Positions 34,183 to 46,035 of a DNA stretch of 64,000 bases are shown here, in pieces (position 1 is the first letter of the stretch; every line of letters starts with the position of its first letter). The stretch is from Plicaturopsis crispa FD-325 SS-3 (Eukaryota; Basidiomycota; Agaricomycetes; Amylocorticiales; Amylocorticiaceae), in assembly GCA_000827205.1 (NCBI GenBank), contig KN832579.1, forward strand, positions 17,092 to 81,091. Direction: 5' to 3'. The translations under genes and the position numbers were made by a program. The notes under the pieces were generated by a model. That model saw only the letters and a list, made by a program, of their open reading frames with translations. It made no database searches and was not told the DNA's origin.

Positions 34183-35466
34183 ATGTCTACTCCTAAACTC
34201 TTCCAGCCTATCAAAGTGGGCACTGTCACATTGGGACACCGCGTCGTTCACCCGCCCATGACCCGTTATCGGGTCCGCGACTCCAACCACATTCCACACC
34301 CTATCGTGACGGAATACTACACGCAGCGTTCCAGTATACCTGGGACGCTCGTCATTTCCGAGGCGCTATTCATTAGCCCCCAAGCAGGTGGAATGCGCAA
34401 TGTACCCGGCATCTGGAATGCTGAACAGGTTGCAGCTTGGAAACAGGTATGTATAGCAATTCTGAGAGTATGTATGCGATAATTAAACCCCTGCTGTATG
34501 TTTTAGATCACAGATGCCGTGCATGCGAATGGATCGTACATCTTCGCGCAGCTCTGGGCCTTAGGGCGTTCGGCAGAGCCATCGATTCTTGAGGAAGAAG
34601 GCGGCTATCCCTATGTGTCTTCGTCAGACGTCAGGCTGACGGAGAATCAACCGGCCCCTCGCCCTCTGACAATTCAAGAAATCAAGGAATATATCCAGCA
34701 GTACGCGACCGCTGCTGTTAACGCGATAGAGGCGGGCTTCGACGGTATAGAAGTGCATGGCGCCCATGGATATCTCCCGGATCAGTTCTTTCAGCCAGTG
34801 TGCAACACGCGCACCGATGAGTACGGTGGTTCGGTGGAGAATCGCACCCGCTTTGCGCTCGAAATCATCGAGGCTGTTTCAAACGCTATCGGAGCGAACA
34901 GGACAGCTTTCCGTATCAGCCCCTGGAGGAGCGTTGGGGGTACGTCGTACAATCTTTTTGCATGCTCCTGTACTCAATAGGCGCGTTATGCATTCCGTAG
35001 GTGTCGGCATGTCGAATCCCATACCGACGTTCGGGTATTTCGTGGAACAGCTACGGGACAGACACCCAGATCTCGCGTACCTTCACGTGCTCGACGCGCG
35101 TATCGACGACCGTCCAAACCCCCCTCCCGAGGAGACCGTCGGGCGTTCGAACCAGTTCATTCGTGACATATGGGCGCCCCGTCCGCTCATCAGCGCTGGC
35201 GGGTACACTCGGGAGCTCGCAATCGAGGCGGGAGAGAAGGGGGATCTCGTCGCTTTCGGGAGGCTCTTCATCGCAAATGTGAGTCGAACAATCTTGTCTT
35301 GCTTGAATGTTGTAGACTGACCGGTGAGGCGCTGCGACAGCCCGATCTGCCATACCGCTTGAAGAATGACCTATGGCTTGCGAAGCCCGACCGGTCCCAG
35401 TTTTATGTCCACCGTAGCGTAGACCCCGCCGGGTACACCGACTGGCCTTTCGCAGAGACAGCCTGA
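34183..35466 (+). CDS. Old yellow enzyme, divergent OYE copy 5
   Basis: Same gene structure as the other copies: [68 protein letters not shown] and GDLVAFGRLFIAN. It ends GYTDWPFAETA. It is more divergent than its neighbours. HPPMTRYR replaces the usual LAPLTRxR, QPVCNTRT replaces [24 protein letters not shown] replaces the SRFQ/DMAMPDP stretch, and a Pro-rich insertion NPPPEETVG lies in the cap loop. Catalytic His pair and Tyr are kept. It may have a shifted substrate range. Confidence 0.85.
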
Positions 35467-36135
35467 CGAGGCGCATCCATAGAAGCGCGCTGTCTGTAAC
35501 TGGGTCTGAGTGCATCTGGCATTGTACTTTGATATGGATGGAAGGAATTGATGACTACACCAACGGGTTACTTGTAGAGGATTGCTTCAACCTGAAAGGC
35601 TCGTATTTAGATGTGTAGCAGATGTATGCTTCAACACGATCTTGTAAGCTTCAGTATCTTCGAACGAGCGTTGAGTTGCGCCGACGATCCCGACGGAGGA
35701 ACACATCGGCTAATTGTTCTTTCATCCTATACTTTGTACGCTCATGTCAATAATCTTTTTGCCTCGAATGTGCGCACGAATACCGGCGTTGCGAATATGT
35801 GGACTCGAACTGGGCAAACGCTATCTCCACGTAGCTGAGAAATGACATTGCCAGCCTGTATCAGCCCGAGTCTTGTCAGACTCTCGTCTGTCCTGGCACG
35901 GCGCTACCCCGGTAATGCAATGCCGGAACTCGACATATGGGCGAAGGAAGAGAAGGTGCTGGTGAGTGCTTACAAGCTCAACTGCGCTGTAAGCAGGCGA
36001 CTGACATATCAAGTTTCGCCATCCCGGCTAGGCCGAGTCTCTTGGGTATAAATTCCCATCCGTTTTCCTCTGAGTGCACTCCAGCACAAGGTTCCCAAAC
36101 GCCCCGATAAGACTACCATCCAAGCCCCAGCTACA
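35467..36135. other. Intergenic region with promoter of OYE copy 6
   Basis: No gene seen. A TATAAA lies near the right end. Confidence 0.4.
36047..36052 (+). promoter_or_regulatory. Possible TATA box of OYE copy 6
   Basis: TATAAA in the context gggTATAAAttccc, about 84 bp upstream of the OYE copy 6 ATG. Position and sequence only. Confidence 0.4.
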
Positions 36136-37435
36136 ATGTCGATAGTCCCGAAGCTCTTCCAGCCTACGAAAGTGGGCAACCTCACGCTGGGTCACCGCGT
36201 CGTCCTCGCGCCTTTGACCCGTTTCCGCGCAGACGATGCGCACGTACACACTCCCATCGCCATCGAATACTACTCGCAGCGTGCGAGCACGCCGGGGACG
36301 CTCCTTATTTCTGAGGCCACGTTCATCAGCCCCCAGTCAGGTGGAATGCCAAACGTTCCTGGGTTATGGAACGACGCGCAGGTTGAAGCATGGAAGCCAG
36401 TACGTGCTGTTGTAAATCTGGACAAGTGTTAATGGGTTGCTAACTCACTATTCTTTAGATTACTGCAGCCGTGCACGCAAAAGGATCGTTCATATACACT
36501 CAACTATGGGCTCTAGGACGCGCCGCAGACCCAGAAGTCTTGAAGAAGGAAGGCGGACTTCCCTACGTATCTGCATCAGATGTTCAGTTAACAGGGAAAC
36601 CCATCGCGCCCCGGCCCCTGACCATCCCCGAAATCAAGGAGTACGTCCAGCAGTACGCCACCGCTGCGACCAATGCTGTCAGGGCGGGCTTCGACGGTGT
36701 GGAGATACATGGTGCACACGGATATTTGCTGGACCAGTTTTTCCAGGACCTCAGCAACAAGCGCACAGACGAGTACGGCGGCTCTGTAGAAAACCGTACA
36801 CGGTTTGCGCTCGAGGCCATCGAGGCGGTCGTAAAAGCCATTGGTGCGAACAAGGTCGCCATCCGTATCAGTCCCTGGAGCAAAACACAAGGTGAGTCTG
36901 AGGTCAGTTTTCCTCGAGCCTTTTGTTTGCTGATTGGCCCTGGCGTTGTGTAGACATGGCTATGCCGGATCCCAAACCGACATTTGGATATTTTGTGCGG
37001 CGTCTACGCGAGCTATACCCGGACTTCGCGTATCTTCACGTCGTAGAACCCCGTGTCGACGGGCAGACTACTCGTAAGGACGGCGTTCCTGAGGGACAGT
37101 CCAACGACTTCATTCGGGAAATATGGGCGCCGCTTCCACTCGTCAGTGCGGGCGCGTACACGCGCGAGCTCGCGCTCGCAGCTGCGGAGAAGGGCGACCT
37201 TACAGCATTTGGGCGGCTGTTTATCTCGAACGTGAGTTCTTTCTGCCAGTGTTTTGCATTCACATCTTGCAGTGCTCAATGTTCGTTCCAGCCCGATCTC
37301 CCATACCGATTGAAGCATAACATTCCGCTTGCGCACTACGACAGGAGCACGTTCTATGTATACGGAAGCTCCGATCCGAAGGGTTACACTGACTATCCGT
37401 TCGCCGATGCTCAGGCGATAACAGCGAATCTTTGA
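36136..37435 (+). CDS. Old yellow enzyme, OYE copy 6
   Basis: Starts MSIVPKLFQPTKVGNLTLGH. Four exons as in the other copies. Motifs: [100 protein letters not shown] and GRLFISN. It ends DAQAITANL. Catalytic residues are present. Intact, about 370 aa, cytosolic ene-reductase by family. Confidence 0.9.
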
Positions 37436-37608
37436 CCAGCCATACTTGCATCAAATGTAATAGACTAGACGGTATAATTATATTGCTCTCTATCCCGCTC
37501 TCTTTGAAGGAGGATGATCATGCCCGTGAAATAACACTACCAGATCGTTACATGTACAGTTTAACACGCTCGCTAAAAACCTTCCGGCAACCTTTCGTGT
37601 CGCGTCGT

Positions 37609-38921
37609 CTACAGCTTTGCGACATCGGCGAAGGGGTAGTCAATGTATCCCTTGGTATCTGTGCTGCCGTACACATAGTATGTGCGCCGGTCCGGCACCG
37701 CCAGCGGGATGTCATATTTCAGACGGAAAGGAAGATCAGGCTGACAAGACTTAGCATATGCCAGCATTATATCAGAATGCCACGGGATTCACTCACGTTG
37801 GCGATGTACGGCCTTCCGTACGCAATGAGATCACCCTTATGGTCCGCAAAGTCGATACCCAGTGCCCTATCAAATCCTCCGGCGCTGATGAGGGGCAGTG
37901 GGGCCCACAAGGCACGGATGAAATCGTTCGACTGGCCCTGCGGGACACCGGCCTCGCGCGTGTTGGGCCCGTCGACCCGCGGCTCGACGACGTGCAGATA
38001 CGCTAGGTCTGGATGGCGCTCGCGGAGGTGCTGCACGAAGTACGTGAACGTCGGTTTCGGATCCGGCATGCCCATGTCTGTCGGGTAGAAGTGGGTGAGG
38101 ACGCATATATTCTCTTGTAAAGTATTTTGGAGGTAGTATGTACCTTGATAGCGACTCCACGGGCTGATTCGAATGGCGGTCTTGTTCGCGCCGATGGCCT
38201 CTGAGATGGCATCGATGACCTCCAGCCCGAACCGTGCTCTGTTCTCGATGGAGCCGCCGTACTCGTCCGTACGCTTATTCGACACGTCCTGTAAAAATTG
38301 ATCGACGAGGTATCCGTGCGCCCCGTGCACCTCTACGCCGTCGAAGCCAACATTGACTGCGTTAGTAGCGGCGGTCGCGTAGTCTTGGATATATTGCTTG
38401 ATCTCAGGAATAGTCAAGGGGCGGGGAGCGACGGGCTCTCTTGTCTGTTCAACCCCCGGGTCGAAGAGCTGAATGTCGGAGGCAGACACGTAAGGGTGCC
38501 CTTCTTTCCTGAGCACCCCAAGGTAGGCTGCTCGCCCGACGGCCCAGAGCTGCAGGTAAATATAGGAGCCCTTGGCGTGCACGCCATCCACAATCTACAG
38601 GAGGGCACAGTCAGCTCGCTCGTTTCCACGATACGCAGAAGGTGTGGGGGTGCTTTATACCTTGCGCCATGCAGCCAATTGTTCCTCTGAGTAGATCCCT
38701 GGAACGTTCGTGAATCCACCCGCTTGCGGGCTAATCAACGTCGCTTCAGCTATCAGCAGCGTCCCCGGCGTGCTGGCGCGCTGGGCGTAGTACTCGGACG
38801 TAAGCGGACTGGGCACGTAGACGTCATTTGCGCGGAAGCGAGTAAGCGGGGCGTGGACGACACGGTGTCGGAGGGTGAGCTCGCCGACTTGGATGGGCTT
38901 GAAGAGCGCGGAGGTCGACAT
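37609..38921 (-). CDS. Old yellow enzyme, OYE copy 7, inverted
   Basis: The only copy on the minus strand; convergent with copy 6, with about 170 bp between stop codons. [107 protein letters not shown] and GRPYIAN. The last exon (from about 37740 to 37609) ends [10 protein letters not shown] short insertion with [10 protein letters not shown] lies before [10 protein letters not shown]. Frame intact, catalytic residues kept. Confidence 0.9.
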
Positions 38922-39359
38922 TGAGCGTGGTTGGGGTGAGAGTGGCGAGGCAAGGTGGGACGTACCGAGGATGAAGAGCTAGTTATATACTTCTCTACGA
39001 AAGAATCCGCTAATGGGAATTCCTCGGTGACGCCGGCGCGTAGAACGGACGCTGGTGGAGATCCAGGTGGGTCAGCCAGTGCAATTTGCACACAACGGCG
39101 CCAAACTGTGCCATATGAGAGACCTGACTCAGCGCGTCCTTCTGCACAAGCGACTTCGCCGTGGGGATGTTGCTTGTGACATCCCGCAGACCTTGTGTTA
39201 TAGCACAATAAATGCGTATATCAAAAAGCCCGCGTACTCCGTACAATGCGTATTGTATTCCTGGTGTAGATATAAATGCGCAAGTAAGAAAAGTCGCAAA
39301 ACATAATCACTTACGCCACAGAATACGCATCCCATCACACAAACCGTAATCCGTCCGAA
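38922..39359. other. Divergent intergenic region
   Basis: Promoter region shared by OYE copy 7 (minus) and the small membrane protein gene (plus). No gene. Confidence 0.35.
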
Positions 39360-39822
39360 ATGAACACCAGAATTACTCTATTTCCTCTGCTCAGATTCGC
39401 ATTATGCGCTGCGAGACCTGCTCAAGCATCCGTGTGGGTCATCGAGCTCTGCTACGACGCGCAGTGAGTATCCTCGCTTCGTAAATCATAACCCGCGCGA
39501 CTCATCGACTGATCTTCACGTCGCAGGGGGAAAGAGATCGCATGCCCTTATAACAAGCTCGCACTCATCATATCCTTTTCCATCATTGGTCCGTAAAAAT
39601 GTGGCACTCACCAAATGGCGGCTAAATTAACAATCCAACACAGGCGCGCTGGCGCTACCGTTTATATATCTCGGGGTGATGTTTCTCGTGCGGGAATGCA
39701 TCGAATCTCGGAAGCGCAAGCGTCAACGCAGAGCACATATTCAAGCCCTGGGAGATGCAGTGGTGCCAGCAGATATAGAGGTCGGGCTGCTCTCCCCACC
39801 GACTTCGCCTTTGCGAAAATGA
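39360..39822 (+). CDS. Small predicted membrane protein, 114 aa
   Basis: Exons 39360-39463, 39527-39588 and 39644-39822 sum to 115 codons. The N-terminus (MNTRITLFPLLRFALCAA) looks like a signal sequence. A short lumenal part with two Cys follows (ELCYDAQGKEIACPYNK). A hydrophobic stretch comes next (LALIISFSIIGALALPFIY and beyond), then a basic stop-transfer ESRKRKRQRRAH and a cytosolic tail ending SPPTSPLRK. I do not recognise the family. Intron 2 uses an unusual GTCCGT donor, chosen because it keeps the membrane segment open. A GTAAAA donor would give a different, non-hydrophobic tail. Confidence 0.45.
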
Positions 39823-40575
39823 GACCTTCATCGTGAGTGCCTTCCGGACAAGGACTGACGACGAATCAAGGTGCCGCATAGTCTGCGTAGGATATTCAAT
39901 ATATCGTTCGGCGACGGAGACCTTCGTCGGGGACCAAAGGCGTGCATACGACGCTGAGATCCTCTTCTGGTCAGTTCCTAGTAGAAAATACAACAGTCCA
40001 GTCAAGTGGATGAGCAAGACAGAGTTAAACGTCGATGCGGGGTCGTGTTTACGCGGCCATGGACCTTTGAGAAAGCAAGGAAAGACAATGTGATCGTCCA
40101 CGAGGCGTTGACGGGTTGGCGACGTGTCACGTATGGCGTAGCCAAAATTCCGCATAAGCTGAAGTGACATTCGGATGTGCTAATTTCAACAAAATCTAAC
40201 TGTGTCTCGGTCAGCATCGATTCCCTGTGACGAGATTTGACCAACTTATTGCGAAGTACTGACTCGCCTGTGTGCTACGCATCTCGAGGGATTGTCTCGA
40301 CGTCCCGGCGTCTGAGGGCACTTCGGGTCCCTTGAGTCCTATGTGTCCAATGGCGTCTAGAAAGCCGTACTTTCTTCAGTCCGAACAAGAGTCACACATG
40401 GAGGTTAAGAGGAACGAACGTTGTAAGTTTTGGCATCGGCGTCGAGCAAGCTGCGAAGGCGATGACGTAATTTCCGGTCGGATGGGCGTAACTAGAAAGT
40501 GCTTAAGTTCCGCAGCCTTTCAACGCAGCTGCCCTTTCTTTCCTACCACCATCATCTCCCTCAGCGCTCAGAATC
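39823..40575. other. Intergenic region
   Basis: No gene recognised. A minus-strand open frame at 39655-40170 overlaps the small membrane gene and has no motif. Confidence 0.35.
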
Positions 40576-41542
40576 ATGGCAGACACTTGGAAGGACGGAA
40601 TTTTGCTCAAGGTCAGTAGAACTCTTGGTAGTTCTGACAAGAGCGCTTACAGTTCAGCAGCTCGTTAATATCGTAGTTTACCTCCTTTTCTTGGGGTCTA
40701 ATATCTACACGGTCGCTGCACCGTCCGAGATATACTACACTGGAAAGGAGACATACCTCACCCCCGCACCCTGGGCGTTCCTCATTTGGTCTGTTTTCCT
40801 GCCTTTGGTGCAAACCGAACGCTAACGTTCAAGCGCGTCTCCAGGTCTTTGATTCACGTGTTGCTATTCGGAACGATTGTTTACCAGTTCTTCCCCGGTG
40901 GAAAACGCGTCATTGTTGATGGCATTTCATGGCGCTTGCCCCTGCTCGGCGTGTTGAATGCGATATACGTCAACTTGTGGGCTAGCCACCACTACATTGT
41001 CGCGTTCATCTTCTCGCTACTCGTCAGCTCTGTCGTCACAGTAAGTCTCTACGTCATTTGCCGCGTGCATTTCTAATTCGCGTATTTAGCACATCTACTA
41101 CGTCGTCAAAAAGCATCACGCCCCGTCGAGCATCCCCGACGAGCTTTTCATCCACCTGCCGTTCTCGCTCTACCACGGCTGGACCACCGTCCTCGCCGTC
41201 CTCTCCGCGTTCACGGCCTTCGGCGTCAACAGCATCGACCACTCTGCCGGAATCTGGACCAAAGTCTTCGTCTTCCTCGCGTTGTTCTTCCTCGAGGCCA
41301 CGGCCGGCACGTACGCGTTCAGCTCGCCCGAGGGCGACCTCCCCGCAGGCATCTCCATCGCCTGGGCGCTCTGGGCGATCTTCGCGCACCAGACCGCCAG
41401 CGGGTTCGTGCACTGGAGCGCGCTCGCCTTCGCTATCCTGTCGCTGTTCTGGGTCGTCAAGGGCGCCGCGGGCCTGTTCAGGCGCGGTGGTGGGGTTAGG
41501 CTTGAGGACGCGGAGCGTGCGCCGTTAATTGGGAGCACTTAA
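40576..41542 (+). CDS. Polytopic membrane protein, TspO / Trp-rich sensory protein-like, 271 aa
   Basis: Exons 40576-40611, 40658-40788, 40845-41040 and 41090-41542 sum to 272 codons. About seven hydrophobic segments run along the whole chain. The early block [20 protein letters not shown] followed by GTIVYQFF resembles the first helices of bacterial and eukaryotic Trp-rich sensory (TspO/MBR-like) proteins, where xTPAxWxFxIW is typical. Later segments include [26 protein letters not shown] and [11 protein letters not shown]. The short cytosolic tail is [12 protein letters not shown]. Ligand and function are unknown; the family name rests on motif resemblance only. Confidence 0.7.
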
Positions 41543-41997
41543 GTTGTTCTGCTGGATTGTTGCATTTCTTGAAAGGCTCTGTTTTATTTCGCCAAGTGTA
41601 GTGTATATCACGTCATTGGGACTGCTGTCACCGGTTCACCTGTAGGCACACCACCGTACAATTCGTCTTGTCTCTTCAAAATCCATTCGGAAGTTGTTCA
41701 TTTTCGTCTCTCTCGGTCCATCGTATTGAGACGATTGAGACGTTGGCATCGCATCGTTGTCCAAGTCTACGCCAACAATGCGAGGGAAACCCGTGGGGTT
41801 GGAAGCATGCCATGTTGAGGTCAACGTTAGCTCGAGAGCATTTTGCGGCGTTGGATAGAGTCATTCTCGTTCCCTTGTAAGGACCCGGCGGGGAGGTATG
41901 CAAATAAATGTAACATTAATAGCTGATCATCCCGAGCGTGACAACAACAATAATACTTGGTATAAATAAAGTGCAATAAATATCATGACCTGCCCGT

Positions 41998-42831
41998 TTA
42001 GCAGTATGTAATGGTGAGGCCAGCCTGCACGAAGACCATTAGTACACGAAAATAAAAGTAGATACCATGGTAAGTGAGCTCACATCGTTAGCCTGGCAGG
42101 CCTCCTGGACTGTGGTGTCCGTAGACTGGTGGAACGCAGTCGTGCAATCCGCCGAATCGCCTAAACAATACAAATCGCTCAATATGCGGAGAAAAAAAAG
42201 AAGAGCTAATGAGACGTATACGCACAGGCCTTCCCGTTGGTGCAACCGTTCTTGTATGCGAAAGTCGCCTTAACGGAGAAGGCGAGGCTGCGGGGCAGCA
42301 GAGTCAGTACGACGTTGGTGTTATGCGATGGGAAGGAGGCTTACGGGGCGATCAAGGAAATGTCAGTGCTCGAGCCGCTACCAGCCGTCGTGGGGTTCTG
42401 GAGGGTCGTCTCGACGAGCGTGCATCCGTCCCCATTGGCGCCGCAGCCTAAAAATGGGCGGACGCTAGTAAGCAGAGCGGCGGTACACTAAATCGGATCA
42501 GAACTAACCGGTGTCTAGGTATGAGATGGCAGCGGAGAGGGGGCCGTTCGCGGTGTAGTCACCGCCGGTGGAGAGCGTGTTTCCATTCTGCTTGAGCACG
42601 GGCTGATAGGTTGCGCATTAGTGAAGCCCCAATCTTTCCGGTTAGAGGTCAAACATACCGTTCCCTTTCCACAGCTACGATGATGAGAAGATGAATTAGA
42701 ATGAAATGGCTGCAGTGCAGCATTTATTATACGCACTTGTTGACGAGAGTGACGGTGTGCGACTCGGCGCTGACCTGGAGGACGGCGACGGAGGCGACAA
42801 GGAGAGCGGTGGCGAGTTTAGTGAAAGACAT
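41998..42831 (-). CDS. Secreted glycopeptide-like Cys-containing protein, 157 aa
   Basis: Seven short exons (42831-42737, 42674-42659, 42602-42509, 42447-42345, 42287-42226, 42160-42084, 42024-41998) sum to 158 codons. Signal peptide MSFTKLATALLVASVAVLQVSA. The mature part has VNNCGKGTPVLKQNGN, STGGDYTANGPL, YLDTGCGANGDGCTLVETTL, a Ser/Thr-rich stretch, DSADCTTAFHQS and CQANDAGLTITYC; eight or more Cys fit disulfides. The pattern matches proteins annotated 'glycopeptide' in polypores and relatives. These are extracellular, and I know of no established enzymatic role. A 16-nt exon is unusual but required by the frame. Confidence 0.75.
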
Positions 42832-42927
42832 TTTGGTGGATGGTCGTAAAATATGAGGGGGACGGAGGAGTTGTGTGTGGAGGTCGGGAGAGGTGTGAGG
42901 TTAATGTTCAGGCTCTGCATTGCCTGC

Positions 42928-42934
42928 CTTTATA
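42928..42934 (-). promoter_or_regulatory. Possible TATA box of the glycopeptide-like gene
   Basis: TATAAAG on the minus strand, about 100 bp upstream of the start codon at 42831. Confidence 0.4.
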
Positions 42935-43947
42935 GCGATTCGACTCTCGGTATGGCCGCCGGGAGTGCTTTCGACTCGGCCCCAAAATCACGATGCGGAT
43001 GATTGGGAAGCTGTGAAAATCATTCAATGCAATGAGCGACTGCCGAGAGCTGCACGATTCTGAGCACTGGCCCTCGGGTGGGGTCGACAGCTCGAACTTG
43101 AATCACAGAAAATAATCAAATCAAATTTGATGACCGACGACTTTGGGCCAGCAGCTGTAGGACTTGCCATGGCCGAGATAATGGTTTTGGCTGTGTCTGC
43201 ACGGCGAAGCTGCTGTATCAGATGTATAGACGCGACGTCAAGAGTTGGCATCGCTTACCTACTTTAGCTTGACGATGTCCGTGAGCTCAGTACTCCCTGG
43301 CAGCGGGAAGCGTTGACTCAAGTGTAGTCTGCAGTGGGACCATAACGGTGCAGCCGACTGTGTTGTTTGCTGTGCCGTTCCAAAATTTGGAGAGAGCGCA
43401 GCAGCAGTGCTTCTCGTTCACATCCTAACTGCTCATCAGCGATGTTAGTAGAGTCGGTTAGAGCATAGCAAAGAGCAGAATAGATACACCACGCGTTTCC
43501 GCTCCACAAACGCGCTCTTTGGCACTGCCAATAAAAGATGCGCCAAGTAATTGAAATCCGCTCAACATCGAGCTGTCGTAGACAAGTCGTAGAGGTTGAT
43601 ATCGTCGAGCGTAAGCGGTTGCTGGGTGCCGTCCTCGGAGAGGCGCTGACCCCGTACGTAGTCGAGGAACTTACTCAACATCGCGCCACGTGCTACGGAG
43701 GAAGAAGCCAACCGGAAATTACGACTGGAGCAAGACTGGCGAGCGAAATCCGATCCATCATGCTAGGAGAATAGTTGTCCGAGGTACACTAAGCATTATT
43801 CGTCCACAAATTACCACAATGTGAGACGTCCTTCATATCACCGCACCGATGTAGCCCAATCCCACGGAACCAGTGAACACAACAGAAAGAGGAAAAAGAA
43901 GAAAGTACGGGTTGGACGAGATAAAACAGTTCAAGCTGTGTCCAAGA
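42935..43947. other. Intergenic region
   Basis: No gene I can support. A 78-codon plus-strand frame at 43538-43774 has no motif and no splicing partners. Confidence 0.35.
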
Positions 43948-45677
43948 TTAGAGCAGTTCTTTCCACCCGGCATCGCGGCACTTCTTGACGAGGCGTTTGA
44001 CCTCCTGGGAGCGAGCGCGCGTGGTGACGAGTAGGGTATCGGGCATGTCGACGATGACCAGATCGTCGACACCGAGGCAGGCGATGAGCCGTCCAGATCC
44101 GGGAACGACGATGCCTCCGGCGACTTGCTCAGTTAGCACTACGAAAAAGTCATGTAAGCTTGGGTGAAATCATGCCTAAGATCAAGCACTAACCGAGATT
44201 GTGGTCGCCCAGCACACGAGGTTGGTTCGCCTCGGCGGGGATGAGGTCCGCGAGGGACGAGAAGTCACCAACATCGTCCCAACCTAGGAAGAGAAATCAG
44301 TAGATGCTCCAATTTGCTGTGATGACAGAACTTACCGAAAGTTGCGGGCACAACAGCGACCTTACCTTCCATGGCTGCTGGCTCCGCCACGGCGTTGTCA
44401 ATAGCAATTTTCTCCAGTCCAGGCCAGACTTCGTTGAGCACGGTCTGCCTCAGCGTTTCGTCGTCCCAGACCGCAGCAATTTTTTGCAACCCGTCATGCA
44501 ACTCCGGGCGGTATTCCTTGAGCAGTTCGAGTAGGAACGTCGCCTTCGTCACGAACATACCGGCGTTCCATCTGTAGTTTCCGGTGGCGATGTACGCCGC
44601 GGCAGTGCGCGCGTCGGGCTTCTCCTTGAAGCTAGACACTAGTCGCGCGTTGGGCGCCTCCTTGATGCGCAACTTCTCGCCGAGACGCACGTATCCGAAA
44701 CCAGTGGAGGGGTGCGAGGGCGCGATACCGATGGTGACGAGGTAGTCCTTGCGCGCGACCTCGACCGCCTCCGCGACGGCGGACAGGAACGCGTCGTCGC
44801 CGGAGATCATGTGGTCCGCAGCAAACGAGCCGATCACGGCGTCCGGGTCCCGTCGCGCGAGCACCGCCGCGGCGAGACCGATGGCGGCCATCGAGTCTTT
44901 GGGCCCGGGCTCGCAGATGAGGTTGTGTGCGAGTAGGTCCGGTAGCTGTTCGCGGATCGACTTGATGTGGCCAGGCCCGGCGACGACCGTGGTGCGCGTG
45001 GGCCCGGAAAGCGGCAGAAGACGGTCCCACGTCGCTTGAATGAGCGAGCGGCCTTTCAGCGTGAGGTCGAGGAGGAATTTAGGGTGGTCCTCGCGCGACA
45101 GCGGCCACAGACGCGTGCCTGCACCACCGGCGGGGATGACGACGTAGAAGCCGGGCACATCGCGCGTCGTAAAGGGGTATGACGTGATACTGCTGTCGCC
45201 GAGTGGCGATGGTACGTATATCGTCGGCGGGGCTGCGAGGGCGGGAATGGAATTGGGAGAGAGGAAGGGCGACTTCGCCTTGAGCAGCGGGCTGCCTGGC
45301 GCCGGGGTCATAAATCCAGGACTCCCTCGTCCGTGAGAGTGCTGCAGCGTGTGTTAGTGCGGTCATCCGGTATATACATACGTCCGACCGTGCGCAGTAG
45401 TAATAGACGGACAGCGTTACCTGTAAGCCCTCGCGCACTTGACGCTCAAGACTCGCGTTGGCAAGGCGTAGTTCGTTGCACTCTTGCCTCAAGTCCGCAA
45501 TCTCGACATGCTATACCCCTCGTCAGCTGGCATTGAATACGGAGCAAATTCCGCCCTGCTCACCGATTTCTGCACGGCTCCCATGATCTGCTGGAACATG
45601 TCCTCGATCCTAAGTCCGTTGGGCGCGCCGTTGCCAGCGGCGGACCCGCTGGGCAAAAAACTTTCGGCAAGAGACAT
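43948..45677 (-). CDS. Bacterial-type mannose-1-phosphate guanylyltransferase (ManC-like) with N-terminal coiled coil, 496 aa
   Basis: Exons 45677-45564, 45510-45421, 45341-44336, 44283-44194 and 44138-43948 sum to 497 codons. Residues 1-68 carry a predicted coiled coil (VEIADLRQECNELRLANASL). From about 125 on is a nucleotidyltransferase: signature GGAGTRLWPLSREDHPKFLL, then CEPGPKDSMAAIGLAA, SFAADHMI, STGFGYV, FKEKPDA, YRWNAGMF and FGWDDVGDFSSL. This forms GDP-mannose from mannose-1-phosphate and GTP. The class is ManC/RfbM without a phosphomannose isomerase domain, closest in feel to actinobacterial enzymes, and not the eukaryotic Mpg1/Psa1 type with a beta-helix tail. Five introns-and-extension features show it is settled in the fungal genome. 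Confidence 0.85.
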
Positions 45678-46035
45678 GTTTTCAAGATACGAATGAGAGT
45701 GAGCGCCGCAAAAACGCGAATATATGGCGGATAAAAAGGTATGGAGAAAAAGTCGAGTGGGTGGAGGTTTGAAACGTGTGTGCCGGACAGCAACTTTCGT
45801 TTAGCGTACCGAGGGTGTTCTCGTTTGGGCGAAAGCCCCTGATGCGCAGTTGGCGGCTGCCGTTCGCGGCAAGGTCGCGACCTGTTCGCGACAGTCACAG
45901 CGTTGTATAGCTGCCTAGTCCACACTTAATGTCATGTATTCACTCAAGACTCAGGCCGCGGCTAGACACCGAGATAAATGGATGGATTGGAGCAGAGGCT
46001 AGACCGAAATGAGAACAGAAAAGTCATATCCTCGT
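45678..46035. other. Short intergenic region
   Basis: Between the 3' end of the MDR gene and the 5' end of the ManC-like gene, both minus strand. No gene. Confidence 0.4.

Noticed and set aside
39655-40170. 171-codon minus-strand frame
   Set aside because: Overlaps the small membrane protein gene antisense and has no motif.
41998-42831. Hydrophobin
   Set aside because: Secreted and Cys-containing, but lacks the C-CC-C-C-CC-C spacing of hydrophobins.
43538-43774. 78-codon plus-strand frame as a gene
   Set aside because: No recognisable motif, poor start context, no neighbouring exons.
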